DNA of 64,000 nt from Bacteroidota bacterium (GTDB lineage Bacteria > Bacteroidota > Bacteroidia > Bacteroidales > Dysgonomonadaceae): contig JAFADY010000021.1 of NCBI GenBank assembly GCA_023424395.1, forward strand, positions 124,001 to 188,000. Direction: 5' to 3'. Under the pieces are notes generated by a model. It ran no database searches, was not told where the DNA came from, and worked only from the letters and a program-made list of their open reading frames with translations. Of the stretch, positions 43,029-52,488 are shown piece after piece; position 1 is the first letter of the stretch, and each line of letters starts with the position of its first letter. The position numbers were made by a program, and so were the translations under genes.

Positions 43029-43130
43029 GTTTCAGAGAATACGCGTTCAAATTTTGTATATGTTCCACAAGGAGGATCGCTTTTTAGCGGGAACATTCGC
43101 GATAATTTATTAGTAGGCAGTCCCAAAGCC
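43029..43130 (+). pseudogene. Fossil of an ABC exporter ATPase (Q-loop region)
   Basis: One plus-strand frame reads FVYVPQGGSLFSGNIRDN and LLVGSPKAKY. This is the Q-loop and following helix of ABC exporters (typically VPQxxxLFSGTIRENL). Only about 34 codons survive, with no Walker A or signature motif nearby and no start. It stops before the convergent gene ending at 43151. Similarity is short but specific. Confidence 0.55.
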
Positions 43131-43150
43131 AAATATATAAAATCTGATTG

Positions 43151-43975
43151 TTATTTCTTCTTCCTCTCCTCTAAATACCTGATCAACGTTTCGCTTTTTC
43201 CTTTTTCGAACTTGAGTTGTTCTATTTCGAGCAGTAGAGAAGAGAGTTCAAACGATTGAGAAATGCCTTTTTTAGCAGCGTCGCTCAAAGGGACTGAAAC
43301 CGTTCGGTTTCCGATAAAATCGGCCGTTAAAGGTTGGTTCCGAAATGTGAAAATGAAATTTGCAATACCGTTCTCGTCGCTGCCGCGATAGCGGACAATT
43401 TCGTAAGTATTGTTAATCGTTGTAAATCGGTAGTTCAACCCGTCGGAAGTAATGGGCAGCGTTTCTGCAAAGTTGCCATCGCGTGTGGAAACTTTAATTT
43501 TATTGTGTCGCAAGTTTGAACCGGAGAAGACGCTTTCGATAAACAACATTCCTTTTTCGCCCACACCCGAACGCAATCCGTTTTGACTGTAAACAACGTT
43601 TTGAGGATAAATTTTCGGGTGATATTCACCGAATTCCTGATAGCGGTCGTCTCTTACGTATGAAAATTGATCGAGCATTTCTTTCAGCTTGGCATAATTA
43701 ACATTTAGCATTGAATCGCAAAAAGCGACATTCCTTTTGTTCTCCCCCATACGCACATCCTGCATAAGAGCAAAGCCTTTATTGATCTCATCAAACGCTT
43801 TAGGAAAAAGAATTTGTATACTGTCAATCTTGAGCTTAGCCAATGAGTAATTACCAGATTGATAGGATTGTTCGGCTTCCGACAAATAGCTTTTAGCACT
43901 CTTGTCTTTACCCGAACAGGATGCGGAGAGAATGAAAATAACCGATAAAAAAGCTGTAATTAAAGAAAATCTCAT
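43151..43975 (-). CDS. Lipoprotein of unknown function with N-terminal TPR-like helix pair
   Basis: 274 aa. Lipoprotein signal MRFSLITAFLSVIFILSASC (lipobox SASC-S). Residues 25-60 form a TPR-like pair (SYLSEAEQSYQSGNYSLAKL, IDSIQILFPKAF), then a central beta-rich part (residues 100-230; NLRHNKIKVSTRDGNFAETL) and a charged C-terminal helix ending ERKKK. Family not recognised; outer-membrane or periplasmic anchoring is likely. Confidence 0.75.
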   Translation of the reverse strand: MRFSLITAFLSVIFILSASCSGKDKSAKSYLSEAEQSYQSGNYSLAKLKIDSIQILFPKAFDEINKGFALMQDVRMGENKRNVAFCDSMLNVNYAKLKEMLDQFSYVRDDRYQEFGEYHPKIYPQNVVYSQNGLRSGVGEKGMLFIESVFSGSNLRHNKIKVSTRDGNFAETLPITSDGLNYRFTTINNTYEIVRYRGSDENGIANFIFTFRNQPLTADFIGNRTVSVPLSDAAKKGISQSFELSSLLLEIEQLKFEKGKSETLIRYLEERKKK

Positions 43976-44085
43976 GCAATAAAAGCTTGATTACACTTTC
44001 ACAAATTTACAAAATAAAATCCTTCCAAAGCTGTTTTAAGGTGCATTTATTGTAATTTTGCAATTTGTAACAGAATTCAAGAATT

Positions 44086-45516
44086 ATGGATATATCTCAA
44101 ACAGAGATACAAACGTTTTTAGATACACCCGTTTTCAGATTAATCTCCGACGCTGCCGACAAAATGCAGTTAGATTGCTATGTGATTGGCGGTTACGTGC
44201 GTGATTATTTTCTGTATCGATCGTCAAAAGACATAGATATAGTGGCCATAGGCAAAGGTGTCGATTTGGCGGAATCCGTTGCGAAGAAGCTCGGGAAACA
44301 TACTAAAATAACGGTGTTCAAGAATTTTGGCACCGCTCAGATAAAGTATAAAGATTACGAAATTGAATTTGTGGGCGCCCGAAAAGAATCGTACACACAC
44401 GATTCCCGAAAACCCATTGTGGAAGAAGGCACACTCGAAGACGACCAAAAACGGCGTGATTTCACCATTAACGCTATGGCATTCTGCCTGAATAAGAGCA
44501 GATTCGGTGTACTGATCGACCCATTCGGTGGAATTCAGGATTTGGAAAACCTCATCATCCGCACGCCGCTCGACCCCGATATCACGTTCAGTGACGACCC
44601 TTTGCGCATGATGCGCGCCGTGCGCTTTGCTTCGCAATTGGGATTTGATATTTTCCCCGATACATTTGATGCTATTGAGCGCAACAAAGAACGTATTAAT
44701 ATTGTATCCATGGAGCGGGTTTCGGATGAACTTAACAAGATCATGCTTTCGCCCAAACCGTCAATCGGCTTTATTTTATTAGAAAAAACAGGATTGCTCG
44801 ATATTCTTTTTCCTGAACTCACAGCTCTCAAAGGCGCTGAAACAAAAGACGGGGTAGGACACAAAGACAATTTTTATCACACGCTGCGCGTGTTAGACAA
44901 CATAGCCCTCGAAACGGATCATTTGTGGCTTCGTTGGTCGGCTTTGTTGCACGATATTGCGAAGCCGATAACCAAACGATGGGATACCAAACTTGGATGG
45001 ACATTCCATAATCACAACTACGTGGGCGAAAAAATGATCCCGAAAATCTTTCGACGGTTGAAACTTCCGCAAAACGAAAAAATGAAGTTCACGCAAAAAA
45101 TGGTTTCGCTACACATGCGTCCCATGCAGTTGGTGGAAGACGAAGTTACCGATTCTGCCGTTCGGCGATTGCTTTTCGATGCGGGCGACGACATCGACGA
45201 TCTGATGACACTTTGCGAAGCGGATATTACATCGAAAAACCCCGAAAAAGTACGTCGATTTATCAATAACTTCAAGATCGTACGTCGAAAACTCAAAGAA
45301 ATCGAGGAAAAAGACCGCGTGCGGAACTTTCAACCTCCGGTTGACGGGAACGAAATCATGGAAGTCTTCGGATTAGCTCAGGGAGCGGAAGTCGGAATAT
45401 TAAAATCAGCGATAAAAGAAGCCATTCTCGACGGCATTATTCCCAATGAACACGATTCCGCTTATGAATTCATGATCCAAAAAGCAAAAGAAATTGGGTT
45501 GAATCCCGTGAAATAA
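44086..45516 (+). CDS. cca: CCA tRNA nucleotidyltransferase with HD domain
   Basis: 476 aa. Class II nucleotidyltransferase: CYVIGGYVRDYFL, KDIDIVAIG (metal-binding Asp pair), RRDFTINAMAF, DPLRMMRAVRFASQLG. A C-terminal HD phosphohydrolase domain starts around residue 255 (RWSALLHDIAKP, with FHNHNYVGEKM). Adds or repairs the tRNA 3' CCA end. The poly(A) polymerase relation is common in this family, but the HD domain and Bacteroidota context favour CCA addition. The SGNH gene follows after 9 bp. Confidence 0.92.
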   Translation: MDISQTEIQTFLDTPVFRLISDAADKMQLDCYVIGGYVRDYFLYRSSKDIDIVAIGKGVDLAESVAKKLGKHTKITVFKNFGTAQIKYKDYEIEFVGARKESYTHDSRKPIVEEGTLEDDQKRRDFTINAMAFCLNKSRFGVLIDPFGGIQDLENLIIRTPLDPDITFSDDPLRMMRAVRFASQLGFDIFPDTFDAIERNKERINIVSMERVSDELNKIMLSPKPSIGFILLEKTGLLDILFPELTALKGAETKDGVGHKDNFYHTLRVLDNIALETDHLWLRWSALLHDIAKPITKRWDTKLGWTFHNHNYVGEKMIPKIFRRLKLPQNEKMKFTQKMVSLHMRPMQLVEDEVTDSAVRRLLFDAGDDIDDLMTLCEADITSKNPEKVRRFINNFKIVRRKLKEIEEKDRVRNFQPPVDGNEIMEVFGLAQGAEVGILKSAIKEAILDGIIPNEHDSAYEFMIQKAKEIGLNPVK

Positions 45517-45525
45517 TTCCTAATT

Positions 45526-47253
45526 ATGAAGAAATTAGTTTTCTTTCTGTTCTCCGTTTTCTTTGCAGCGACCTCTTTGTCGCAAACAACGTGGCACAAT
45601 CCGTTATCGGAAAATTACCCCGTAATTCAAAACCAAGCGTGGCCCGAAGAGATCGGTAAAACGTATCAACGCTTGCCGGACAGAGCCGAAAAAATTGTGC
45701 GAAAACCCGTATGGAATTTATCGGAAAACTCAGCCGGGTTAGCAATTCATTTCTATACGAATGCCGAGAAAATCGAGATTAGATACGGTGTGGAAGGTAG
45801 TCACGCCATGAATCACATGCCGGCGACAGGGAAATCAGGAATTGATTTGTACGCTATTGATTCCGACGGAAAATGGCGTGTAGCCACCGATAAATTCAAT
45901 TTCGCCGATACGGTTACCTACACGTTCAATAACCTTTCGCAGAGCCGCTACCACAAGCACGGATACGAATACCGAATGTTTCTTCCGTTGTATAATTCCG
46001 TGAAATGGATGGAGATCGGCATTCCCGATTCAGCAGAATTCCGCTTTATTCCGCAACTGAAAGAAAAACCGATCGTCGTTTACGGAACTTCCATCGCGCA
46101 GGGCGGATGCGCTTCGCGTCCGGGAATGGCATGGACGAATATTGTTTCGAGAAAACTCGATTATCCGGTCATCAATCTTGCCTTTTCGGGGAACGGCCCG
46201 TTGGAAAAGGAATTGGTGGATTTGATGGACGAAATAGATGCATCGCTTTATATTTTTGATTGTCTGCCTAATATGGGCAGTTTAACATCGGAAGAAGTGA
46301 TGAAAAGAACGATTTATGGTGTGCAGAAACTGCGCGAAAATCACGACGCGCCCATTATTATCGTTGATCACATCGGATACCGAAACGATGAAACCAATAA
46401 ATCTACCAAAGAATCTGCCGACAGAATGAACATTGCATCGCGACAAGCATTCGATTCCCTAAAAAACATGGGCATAAAAAATATTTATCACCTGCACAAA
46501 GACACCATCAATTTCCCCGATGACGGTTGTGTGGACAATATTCATCCAAATGATCTCGGAATGCAGGTTTATGCCGATGCATACGAAAAAATGATTCGAG
46601 AAATCCTGCGTATGCACGTTGGGAAAACAACCACCACAAAACCCGTAAGTCAGCGCCGTGAGCCGTATATTTACGAATGGAAAGAGCGCCACGCCAATAT
46701 GTTGGATGCTATCAGACAAAATCCGCCGAAAAAAGTGATTATCGGTAACTCCATTACGCATTATTGGGGTGGAGAACCGGGTCGTGAAAACGGTAGCCAA
46801 ACATGGAAAAACGTGATTTTGCCCAAAGGATATTTTAATTTGGGATACGGGTGGGACAAAATCGAAAATGTACTTTGGCGTGTTTACCACGGAGAATTGG
46901 ACGAATATAAAGCCGATGAAGTTGTTTTAATGATAGGAACGAATAACGTCGGCTCAAATCCGGATGAAAAAATAGTTGAAGGATTGGAGTTCCTGCTCAA
47001 GCAAATAGAAGTAAGGCAACCGAATGCCGCCATAAAGGTCATTGGCATTCTGCCTCGAAGAAATACCGAAGAACAAATAAATACGCTTAACCAAAAGATT
47101 TCCGAGATGGTAAAACTGAACAAATTTACTTACATAGACGTTGGAAATCGATTGCTTTTGAAAAGCGGAAAAATAAACGAAGACCTATTCCTTGATGGTT
47201 TACATCCGAATGAAAAAGGTTATTCGTTCATCGTTAATGAAATTGTAAAGTAA
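45526..47253 (+). CDS. Exported protein with two fused SGNH/GDSL hydrolase domains
   Basis: 575 aa. Signal peptide MKKLVFFLFSVFFAATSLSQ. Residues 25-170: beta-sandwich of the type found before SGNH esterases (YGVEGSHAMNHMPATGKSGI). Domain 1, about 180-365: VVYGTSIAQGGCAS (catalytic Ser), LAFSGNGPLE, and DNIHPNDLG (Asp-His). Domain 2, about 400-575: KVIIGNSITHYWGG, LMIGTNNVGSN, and DGLHPNEKGYSF. Each domain has its own Ser and Asp-x-x-His, so both may be active. Likely a periplasmic carbohydrate esterase (deacetylation); substrate unknown. Confidence 0.9.
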   Translation: MKKLVFFLFSVFFAATSLSQTTWHNPLSENYPVIQNQAWPEEIGKTYQRLPDRAEKIVRKPVWNLSENSAGLAIHFYTNAEKIEIRYGVEGSHAMNHMPATGKSGIDLYAIDSDGKWRVATDKFNFADTVTYTFNNLSQSRYHKHGYEYRMFLPLYNSVKWMEIGIPDSAEFRFIPQLKEKPIVVYGTSIAQGGCASRPGMAWTNIVSRKLDYPVINLAFSGNGPLEKELVDLMDEIDASLYIFDCLPNMGSLTSEEVMKRTIYGVQKLRENHDAPIIIVDHIGYRNDETNKSTKESADRMNIASRQAFDSLKNMGIKNIYHLHKDTINFPDDGCVDNIHPNDLGMQVYADAYEKMIREILRMHVGKTTTTKPVSQRREPYIYEWKERHANMLDAIRQNPPKKVIIGNSITHYWGGEPGRENGSQTWKNVILPKGYFNLGYGWDKIENVLWRVYHGELDEYKADEVVLMIGTNNVGSNPDEKIVEGLEFLLKQIEVRQPNAAIKVIGILPRRNTEEQINTLNQKISEMVKLNKFTYIDVGNRLLLKSGKINEDLFLDGLHPNEKGYSFIVNEIVK

Positions 47254-47284
47254 ATCAATTAAATTTTAGGTTATACAAATAAAT

Positions 47285-48331
47285 ATGGAAGTAAATTCAT
47301 GGTTTTGGGCCGGTTTTATAGCGTTGGTTATTATTTTGCTCGCGCTCGACCTGTATGTTTTTAATAAAAAAGGCGAAGCCGTTAGCGTAAAAAAAGCATT
47401 GTGGTTAAGTCTTTTTTGGATTTCATTGGCGCTGCTTTTTAATATAGGTGTCTATTTTTGGTTCGGAAAAGAAAGCGGGATCGAGTTTTTTACGGCTTAC
47501 CTCATTGAGAAATCGTTGAGCATCGACAATCTTTTCGTCTTTATCATCGTTTTCGCCATGTTCAATATTAAACCTGAACATCAGCACTCCGTGCTTTTTT
47601 GGGGTATTTTGGGAGCTATTATTTTCCGAGCAATTTTCATTTATGCCGGAATTGCGATGATCGAAAGATTTGCGTGGATCATGTACGTTTTCGGCGCGTT
47701 CCTGCTCTATACCGGTGCAAAAATGATCTATGATGAGTTCAAAATTATCGATGAGAAAAAAGAGCTGGAAAAACGCGATCCCAACAATAATTTCATGGTA
47801 AAAATGCTGAAGAAAATAATGCCGGTAACCGACGATATGTCCGACGGTAGTTTCTTTAAAAGAATCAACGGAAAAATGCACGCGACACCGTTTTTTATGG
47901 CCTTACTGGTCATCGAAATGACCGATTTGGTATTCGCTGTTGATTCCATTCCTGCGGTATTGTCGGTATCCACCGATACGTTTATTGTCTATTCATCCAA
48001 TATTTTCGCTATTTTAGGATTGCGTGCGCTATATTTTGCATTGCGTGGCATAATGGATTATTTCTATTACCTGAAATATGCGCTCAGCGCTATTTTGGTG
48101 TTTATCGGATTTAAAATGATCTTCAATCATTACGCCAAGGAATCGGGAATGGATTTCCATATTGCCAACGTAACCTCCTTAACAGTAATTGGTTCATTGA
48201 TACTTATTTCAATTATCGCATCCATCATCAGAGCAAAGAGAATCGAGAGAAACAAGATAATTCCTGACCCCGAACCAATGAAAGAATTGGTGGAGGAGGT
48301 GATGGAAGATAATTCTGATGAGAAAAAATAA
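47285..48331 (+). CDS. TerC family integral membrane protein (Alx-like)
   Basis: 348 aa, eight or nine membrane segments. The conserved IEKSLSIDNLFVFIIVFAMF and EMTDLVFAVDSIPAVLSVST with buried acidic residues are the TerC signature; the length matches Alx/YgjT-like members associated with manganese export or pH response. No yybP-ykoY riboswitch fits in the 31 bp upstream. C-terminus is an acidic tail (ELVEEVMEDNSDEKK). Confidence 0.92.
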   Translation: MEVNSWFWAGFIALVIILLALDLYVFNKKGEAVSVKKALWLSLFWISLALLFNIGVYFWFGKESGIEFFTAYLIEKSLSIDNLFVFIIVFAMFNIKPEHQHSVLFWGILGAIIFRAIFIYAGIAMIERFAWIMYVFGAFLLYTGAKMIYDEFKIIDEKKELEKRDPNNNFMVKMLKKIMPVTDDMSDGSFFKRINGKMHATPFFMALLVIEMTDLVFAVDSIPAVLSVSTDTFIVYSSNIFAILGLRALYFALRGIMDYFYYLKYALSAILVFIGFKMIFNHYAKESGMDFHIANVTSLTVIGSLILISIIASIIRAKRIERNKIIPDPEPMKELVEEVMEDNSDEKK

Positions 48332-48456
48332 ATTCCGAAACTTTAAGAGTTTCTTAACGTGTATATTTCTGATTCTGCCAATATTTTCGTTACTTTGCAC
48401 CCGATTATTTCTACCTTTCGGTAAATGGGTTCTGAAATAACCATTCAAAAAGCGCT

Positions 48457-49335
48457 ATGTCTAAAAAGAAAAAGGTATCCACAGCTCGTTTTTTAAACGC
48501 GAAGATCACATCTACTGTCAGCATTACGCTGGTTTTGGTGCTGTTGGGCATAACTATTCTTATTCTTTTTATGGGTAACGGCTTGTCGAGTTTTGTGAAA
48601 GAAAACATGAGTTTCAGCGTAATGCTTGAGAACGATATAACCGACGCTGAAATTCAACAAATAAGAAATAATTTAGAAGCAAAGCCTTTTGTTAAATCAT
48701 CCCGATTTATAAGTAAGGAAGAAGCAAAACAACAACTCATAAAAGATTTGGGAGAAGACCCGGAAGAACTGCTCGGATTTAATCCGGTGCAGGATGTGAT
48801 AGAAATTTACCTGCATTCTGAATACGCCAATAACGATAGCATCGCTGTGATCAACCGACAGGTGAGGCAAGAAACCAATGTGCAAGACTTGTTGTATCAG
48901 CAGGAAGCCATCGATTTAATAAACAATAATATATCGAGAGTGACCACTATTTTACTCATCTTAGCCGTCATTCTTATTTTCATATCTTTCACGTTGATAC
49001 GAAACACGATCCGATTAAGTGTTTACTCGAAACGGTTTCTCATCAATACAATGAAATTGGTTGGCGCCACGGGCGGTTTTATTCGTCGCCCCTTTATCCG
49101 AAACAACATCTTCACCGGCATTTTAGCCGGATTGCTTGCCAATGGGATTATTTACCTCATTGTGGTTTATTTCAACCGAGAATATGCCGAGTTAAGCTCG
49201 ATCCTTACTTTATCTAACTTGATAATTATTTTTGCATCGGTAATTATTCTCGGAGTGCTTATAACGACTACTGCAACTTACTTTGCGGTAAACCGTTATC
49301 TGAAAATGAATACCGATAACCTTTACTACGTTTAA
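48457..49335 (+). CDS. ftsX: FtsX-type cell division ABC permease
   Basis: 292 aa. Short cytoplasmic N-terminus, TM1 at residues 24-44 (ISITLVLVLLGITILILFM region), extracytoplasmic domain (MSFSVMLENDITDAEIQQIR), then three TM helices with a FtsX/MacB core (TTILLILAVILIFISFTLIR, ATGGFIRRPF). Partners with FtsE to control peptidoglycan hydrolases at division; ftsE is not in the window. First gene of a conserved Bacteroidota run leading to uppP, truB and queA. Confidence 0.92.
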   Translation: MSKKKKVSTARFLNAKITSTVSITLVLVLLGITILILFMGNGLSSFVKENMSFSVMLENDITDAEIQQIRNNLEAKPFVKSSRFISKEEAKQQLIKDLGEDPEELLGFNPVQDVIEIYLHSEYANNDSIAVINRQVRQETNVQDLLYQQEAIDLINNNISRVTTILLILAVILIFISFTLIRNTIRLSVYSKRFLINTMKLVGATGGFIRRPFIRNNIFTGILAGLLANGIIYLIVVYFNREYAELSSILTLSNLIIIFASVIILGVLITTTATYFAVNRYLKMNTDNLYYV

Positions 49336-49347
49336 TTTCAAAATAAA

Positions 49348-49602
49348 ATGTTACAAAAAAATCTTGCTTTCGGGAAAATTAATTTTATTATCTGCGCTGT
49401 TTCCGTTTTAATAATTCTCATCGGATTCCTTTTGATGACCGGAGGCGCAACTACCGTTGAGAGCGGTTTTAACCCGGACATTTTTAGTGCGAGACGCATA
49501 AAACTTGCCCCTGTAGTTTGTTTGATTGGATTTGCAGGAATGATTGTGGGTATTTTATATCCATCAAAAAAAGTTGAAAAAGAAAATCCCGAAAATAAAT
49601 AA
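49348..49602 (+). CDS. DUF3098 family membrane protein
   Basis: 84 aa, two TM helices (FIICAVSVLIILIGFLLMTG and LAPVVCLIGFAGMIVGIL) separated by a loop with FNPDIFSARRI. DUF3098 almost always sits between ftsX and uppP in Bacteroidota, as here (12 and 16 bp gaps), suggesting a link with division or undecaprenyl recycling. Function not known. Confidence 0.9.
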   Translation: MLQKNLAFGKINFIICAVSVLIILIGFLLMTGGATTVESGFNPDIFSARRIKLAPVVCLIGFAGMIVGILYPSKKVEKENPENK

Positions 49603-49618
49603 TAATTTCCTGTTTTAA

Positions 49619-50503
49619 ATGAGTATTTTAGAAGCAATAATAATTGCTATTGTTGAAGGTTTAACAGAGTTTTTGCCGGTATCTTCTACCGGCCACATGA
49701 TTATTGCACAGGCGCTTTTGGGGGTGGAAAGCACTCCTTTCGTCAAGGCATTTACCGTTATCATTCAGTTCGGCGCCATCCTTTCCGTAGTGGTACTTTA
49801 TTGGAAACGCTTTTTTCGGATGAATCCCATTCAGGTTTTCGATAAAGAAACTGTTGCAGAAACTTCTGGAACCAATAAAGCGTGGATTTATTTAAAACGA
49901 TTTCTGCATAAGTACGATTTTTATTGGAAATTGTTTATAGCCGTACTTCCCGCAGGATTTCTCGGACTGTTGTTCGGTGATTTTATCGACACATTGCTCG
50001 AAAATGTGATGGTGGTTGCGGTTATGTTGGTCATTGGCGGTATTGTAATGCTGTTTGTTGACAAATGGTTCAACAACCCAAGTGAAGATCAATCAATTTC
50101 TTGGAAGCGCGCCTTAAAGATCGGGTTCTTTCAATGCATTGCCATGATTCCCGGCGTGTCGCGCTCGTTTGCCACTATTGTAGGTGGTATGAGTTCTAAA
50201 CTCAATAGAAGAAATGCCGCTGAATTTTCGTTTTTCTTAGCTGTGCCCACCATGGCCGCCGCCGCCGGTTATAAGTTGTATCAGCTTCTTAAAGACCCTG
50301 TATCAGCAACTATGTTGCAAGAAAATATATTTGTATTGATCTTGGGAAATGTAGTGGCATTTCTGGTGGCTATTTTAGCGATTAAGTTTTTTATCGATTT
50401 TCTTACCAAACATGGCTTCAAGGCTTTTGGATGGTATCGGATAATAGTAGGCGCGGTTCTTATCGTGCTTCTGCTTACAGGTAATCTTTCAAATATCATC
50501 TGA
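49619..50503 (+). CDS. uppP: Undecaprenyl-diphosphatase (UppP/BacA)
   Basis: 294 aa, integral membrane. EGLTEFLPVSSTGHMI contains the catalytic Glu-rich motif and PGVSRSFATIVGG the second Ser/Arg motif. Recycles the undecaprenyl carrier for peptidoglycan and surface glycans, and gives bacitracin tolerance. Last base overlaps the first base of truB (50503), so translation is coupled. Confidence 0.95.
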   Translation: MSILEAIIIAIVEGLTEFLPVSSTGHMIIAQALLGVESTPFVKAFTVIIQFGAILSVVVLYWKRFFRMNPIQVFDKETVAETSGTNKAWIYLKRFLHKYDFYWKLFIAVLPAGFLGLLFGDFIDTLLENVMVVAVMLVIGGIVMLFVDKWFNNPSEDQSISWKRALKIGFFQCIAMIPGVSRSFATIVGGMSSKLNRRNAAEFSFFLAVPTMAAAAGYKLYQLLKDPVSATMLQENIFVLILGNVVAFLVAILAIKFFIDFLTKHGFKAFGWYRIIVGAVLIVLLLTGNLSNII

Positions 50504-51195
50504 TGGATTTTCTCGAAGGAGAAATTTTGTATATCAACAAGCCTTTGCATTGGACTTCTTTTCGTTTGGTGAAAGTTATCAGAGCCAAGCTTTGCCGCCG
50601 TTTGAAAATAAAAAAACTGAAAGTAGGCCATGCAGGCACACTTGACCCTTTGGCTACAGGAGTGATGATTATATGTACCGGAAAGAAGACGAAAGAGATA
50701 GAATCGTTGCAGTTGCAAACCAAAGAGTATGTAGCCGAAATAACATTGGGCGCTACTACTCCGTCGTTCGATCTCGAAACCGAAATTGACAGGGAATATC
50801 CTACGGATCATATAAACAAAGAATTAATAGAAAGTTCGTTGAAAAACTTCATAGGTGAAATTCAACAAGTGCCACCCTTATTTTCGGCAGTAAAGGTAGA
50901 TGGAAAACGAGCTTATGAATTTGCGAGAAAAAACGAAGATATTGAACTAAAACCCAAATTATTGGTTATAGATAAGATAGAACTTTTATCGGTTGATTTG
51001 CCCAAAATCACTATTCGTGTGGTTTGCAGCAAAGGAACTTATATTCGCGCCTTAGCGCGCGATATTGGTGAAAGCCTCCGTTCGGGAGCACATTTAACGG
51101 CTTTGCAACGTACCAGAGTAGGTGATGTTCACGTGAAAGATTGTTTGGACGTAGATCAACTGGATAATTTTTTCAATACGAACATACACAATTAA
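50503..51195 (+). CDS. truB: tRNA pseudouridine(55) synthase
   Basis: 230 aa. GHAGTLDPLATGVMIICTGK holds the catalytic Asp; KEYVAEITLGATTPSFDLE and VVCSKGTYIRALARDIGE are conserved. Makes pseudouridine 55 in the T-loop of tRNAs. Shorter than E. coli TruB because it lacks the C-terminal PUA domain, usual for Bacteroidota. Confidence 0.95.
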   Translation: MDFLEGEILYINKPLHWTSFRLVKVIRAKLCRRLKIKKLKVGHAGTLDPLATGVMIICTGKKTKEIESLQLQTKEYVAEITLGATTPSFDLETEIDREYPTDHINKELIESSLKNFIGEIQQVPPLFSAVKVDGKRAYEFARKNEDIELKPKLLVIDKIELLSVDLPKITIRVVCSKGTYIRALARDIGESLRSGAHLTALQRTRVGDVHVKDCLDVDQLDNFFNTNIHN

Positions 51196-51229
51196 GAGAC
51201 AGACAATTAAATTACAATTACGCTTATAT

Positions 51230-52282
51230 ATGAAACTTTCTCAATTCAAATTTAATTTACCAACTGAGCTTATCGCCAAATATCCGGCTACGCATCGCGA
51301 CGAGTCGCGTTTAATGGTTGTTCACAGAAAGTCTGATAAAATTGAACACGTGGTTTTTAAAGATGTGTTGAACTATTTCGAAGCCAAAGATTTTTTTGTT
51401 TTTAACGATACCAAAGTTTTTCCCGCCCGGTTGTTTGGCAACAAAGAAAAAACAGGAGCCAAAATAGAAGTTTTTCTCTTGAGGGAACTCAACCCGTCGC
51501 AACATCTTTGGGATGTATTGGTAAATCCGGCTAGGAAAATAAGAATCGGGAACAAACTGTACTTTGGGGAGAACGAAGAATTGGTTGCTGAGGTGATCGA
51601 TAACACAACATCTCGCGGACGTACGTTGCGGTTTCTTTACGACGGCCCGTACGACGAATTTAAGCAGTTACTGTTCTCCATCGGCGAAACGCCAATTCCC
51701 GAATATTTGGAACGAGGCGCCGAAATAAACGATGTAGACCGATACCAGAATATCTTTGCAGCCAATGAAGGCGCGGTTGTAGCTCCTGCAGCGGGATTGC
51801 ATTTCAGTAGAGAGTTGATGAAACGGATGGAGATCAAAAATATCGACTTCGGTTTTTTAACTCTGCACAACGGTTTGGGCGCTTATCGCGATATTGATGT
51901 TGAAGACCTTACCAAGCACAAAATAGATTCGGAGCAAATGGTCATTACCGAAGAACTATGCAAAAAAGTCAATACCGCCAAAGACAACGGGCATAAGATC
52001 TGTGCTGTGGGAACTTCAGTCCTTAGGGCTATGGAAACCACCATTAGCACCGATGGGCACATAAAACCGAAAGTCGGATGGACCAATAAATTTATTTTTC
52101 CGCCATACGAATTCGGATTGATAGATGCCCTGATAACGAATTTCCATCTACCGTACTCAACCTTGTTGATGATGACTGCCGCCTTCGGAGGTTACGAAAG
52201 AACGATGTCGGTTTATGACGTGGCGGTAAAAGAAAAATATAGTTTCGGAGCTTACGGCGATGCCATGCTGATAGTGGATTGA
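51230..52282 (+). CDS. queA: S-adenosylmethionine:tRNA ribosyltransferase-isomerase
   Basis: 350 aa. FNLPTELIAKYPATHRDESR, FVFNDTKVFPARLFGNK, AAPAAGLHFSRELM-like APAAGLHFSRELM, and FGLIDALITNFHLPYSTLLM are the QueA hallmarks. Transfers ribosyl from SAM to 7-aminomethyl-7-deazaguanine in tRNA, giving epoxyqueuosine. Follows truB by 34 bp in the same operon. Confidence 0.95.
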   Translation: MKLSQFKFNLPTELIAKYPATHRDESRLMVVHRKSDKIEHVVFKDVLNYFEAKDFFVFNDTKVFPARLFGNKEKTGAKIEVFLLRELNPSQHLWDVLVNPARKIRIGNKLYFGENEELVAEVIDNTTSRGRTLRFLYDGPYDEFKQLLFSIGETPIPEYLERGAEINDVDRYQNIFAANEGAVVAPAAGLHFSRELMKRMEIKNIDFGFLTLHNGLGAYRDIDVEDLTKHKIDSEQMVITEELCKKVNTAKDNGHKICAVGTSVLRAMETTISTDGHIKPKVGWTNKFIFPPYEFGLIDALITNFHLPYSTLLMMTAAFGGYERTMSVYDVAVKEKYSFGAYGDAMLIVD

Positions 52283-52488
52283 GGATGCAGGATGCAGGAT
52301 GCAGGGTGCAGGGTGCATAGTGCTGGATGTCCGATGCTTGCTAACAGCATGCTGATAGATTCACTCTGTGAATGATAGTGGCTTCGCCGATAAGTATATT
52401 ATCATGAACGAAGTGAATTGTTATCCGTTTTGTTGAAAACAAAACCTATCGCGCAAGCCTATCGAAAAAAATAATAATCGTCTAAAAA
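52283..52488. other. Short intergenic gap with an octamer microsatellite
   Basis: At 52283-52316 the unit (GGATGCAG)-like is repeated about four or five times (AGGATGCAGGATGCAGGATG, then AGGGTGCA variants). The rest (to 52488) is repeat debris around GAACGAAGTGAA with no gene. Confidence 0.6.
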
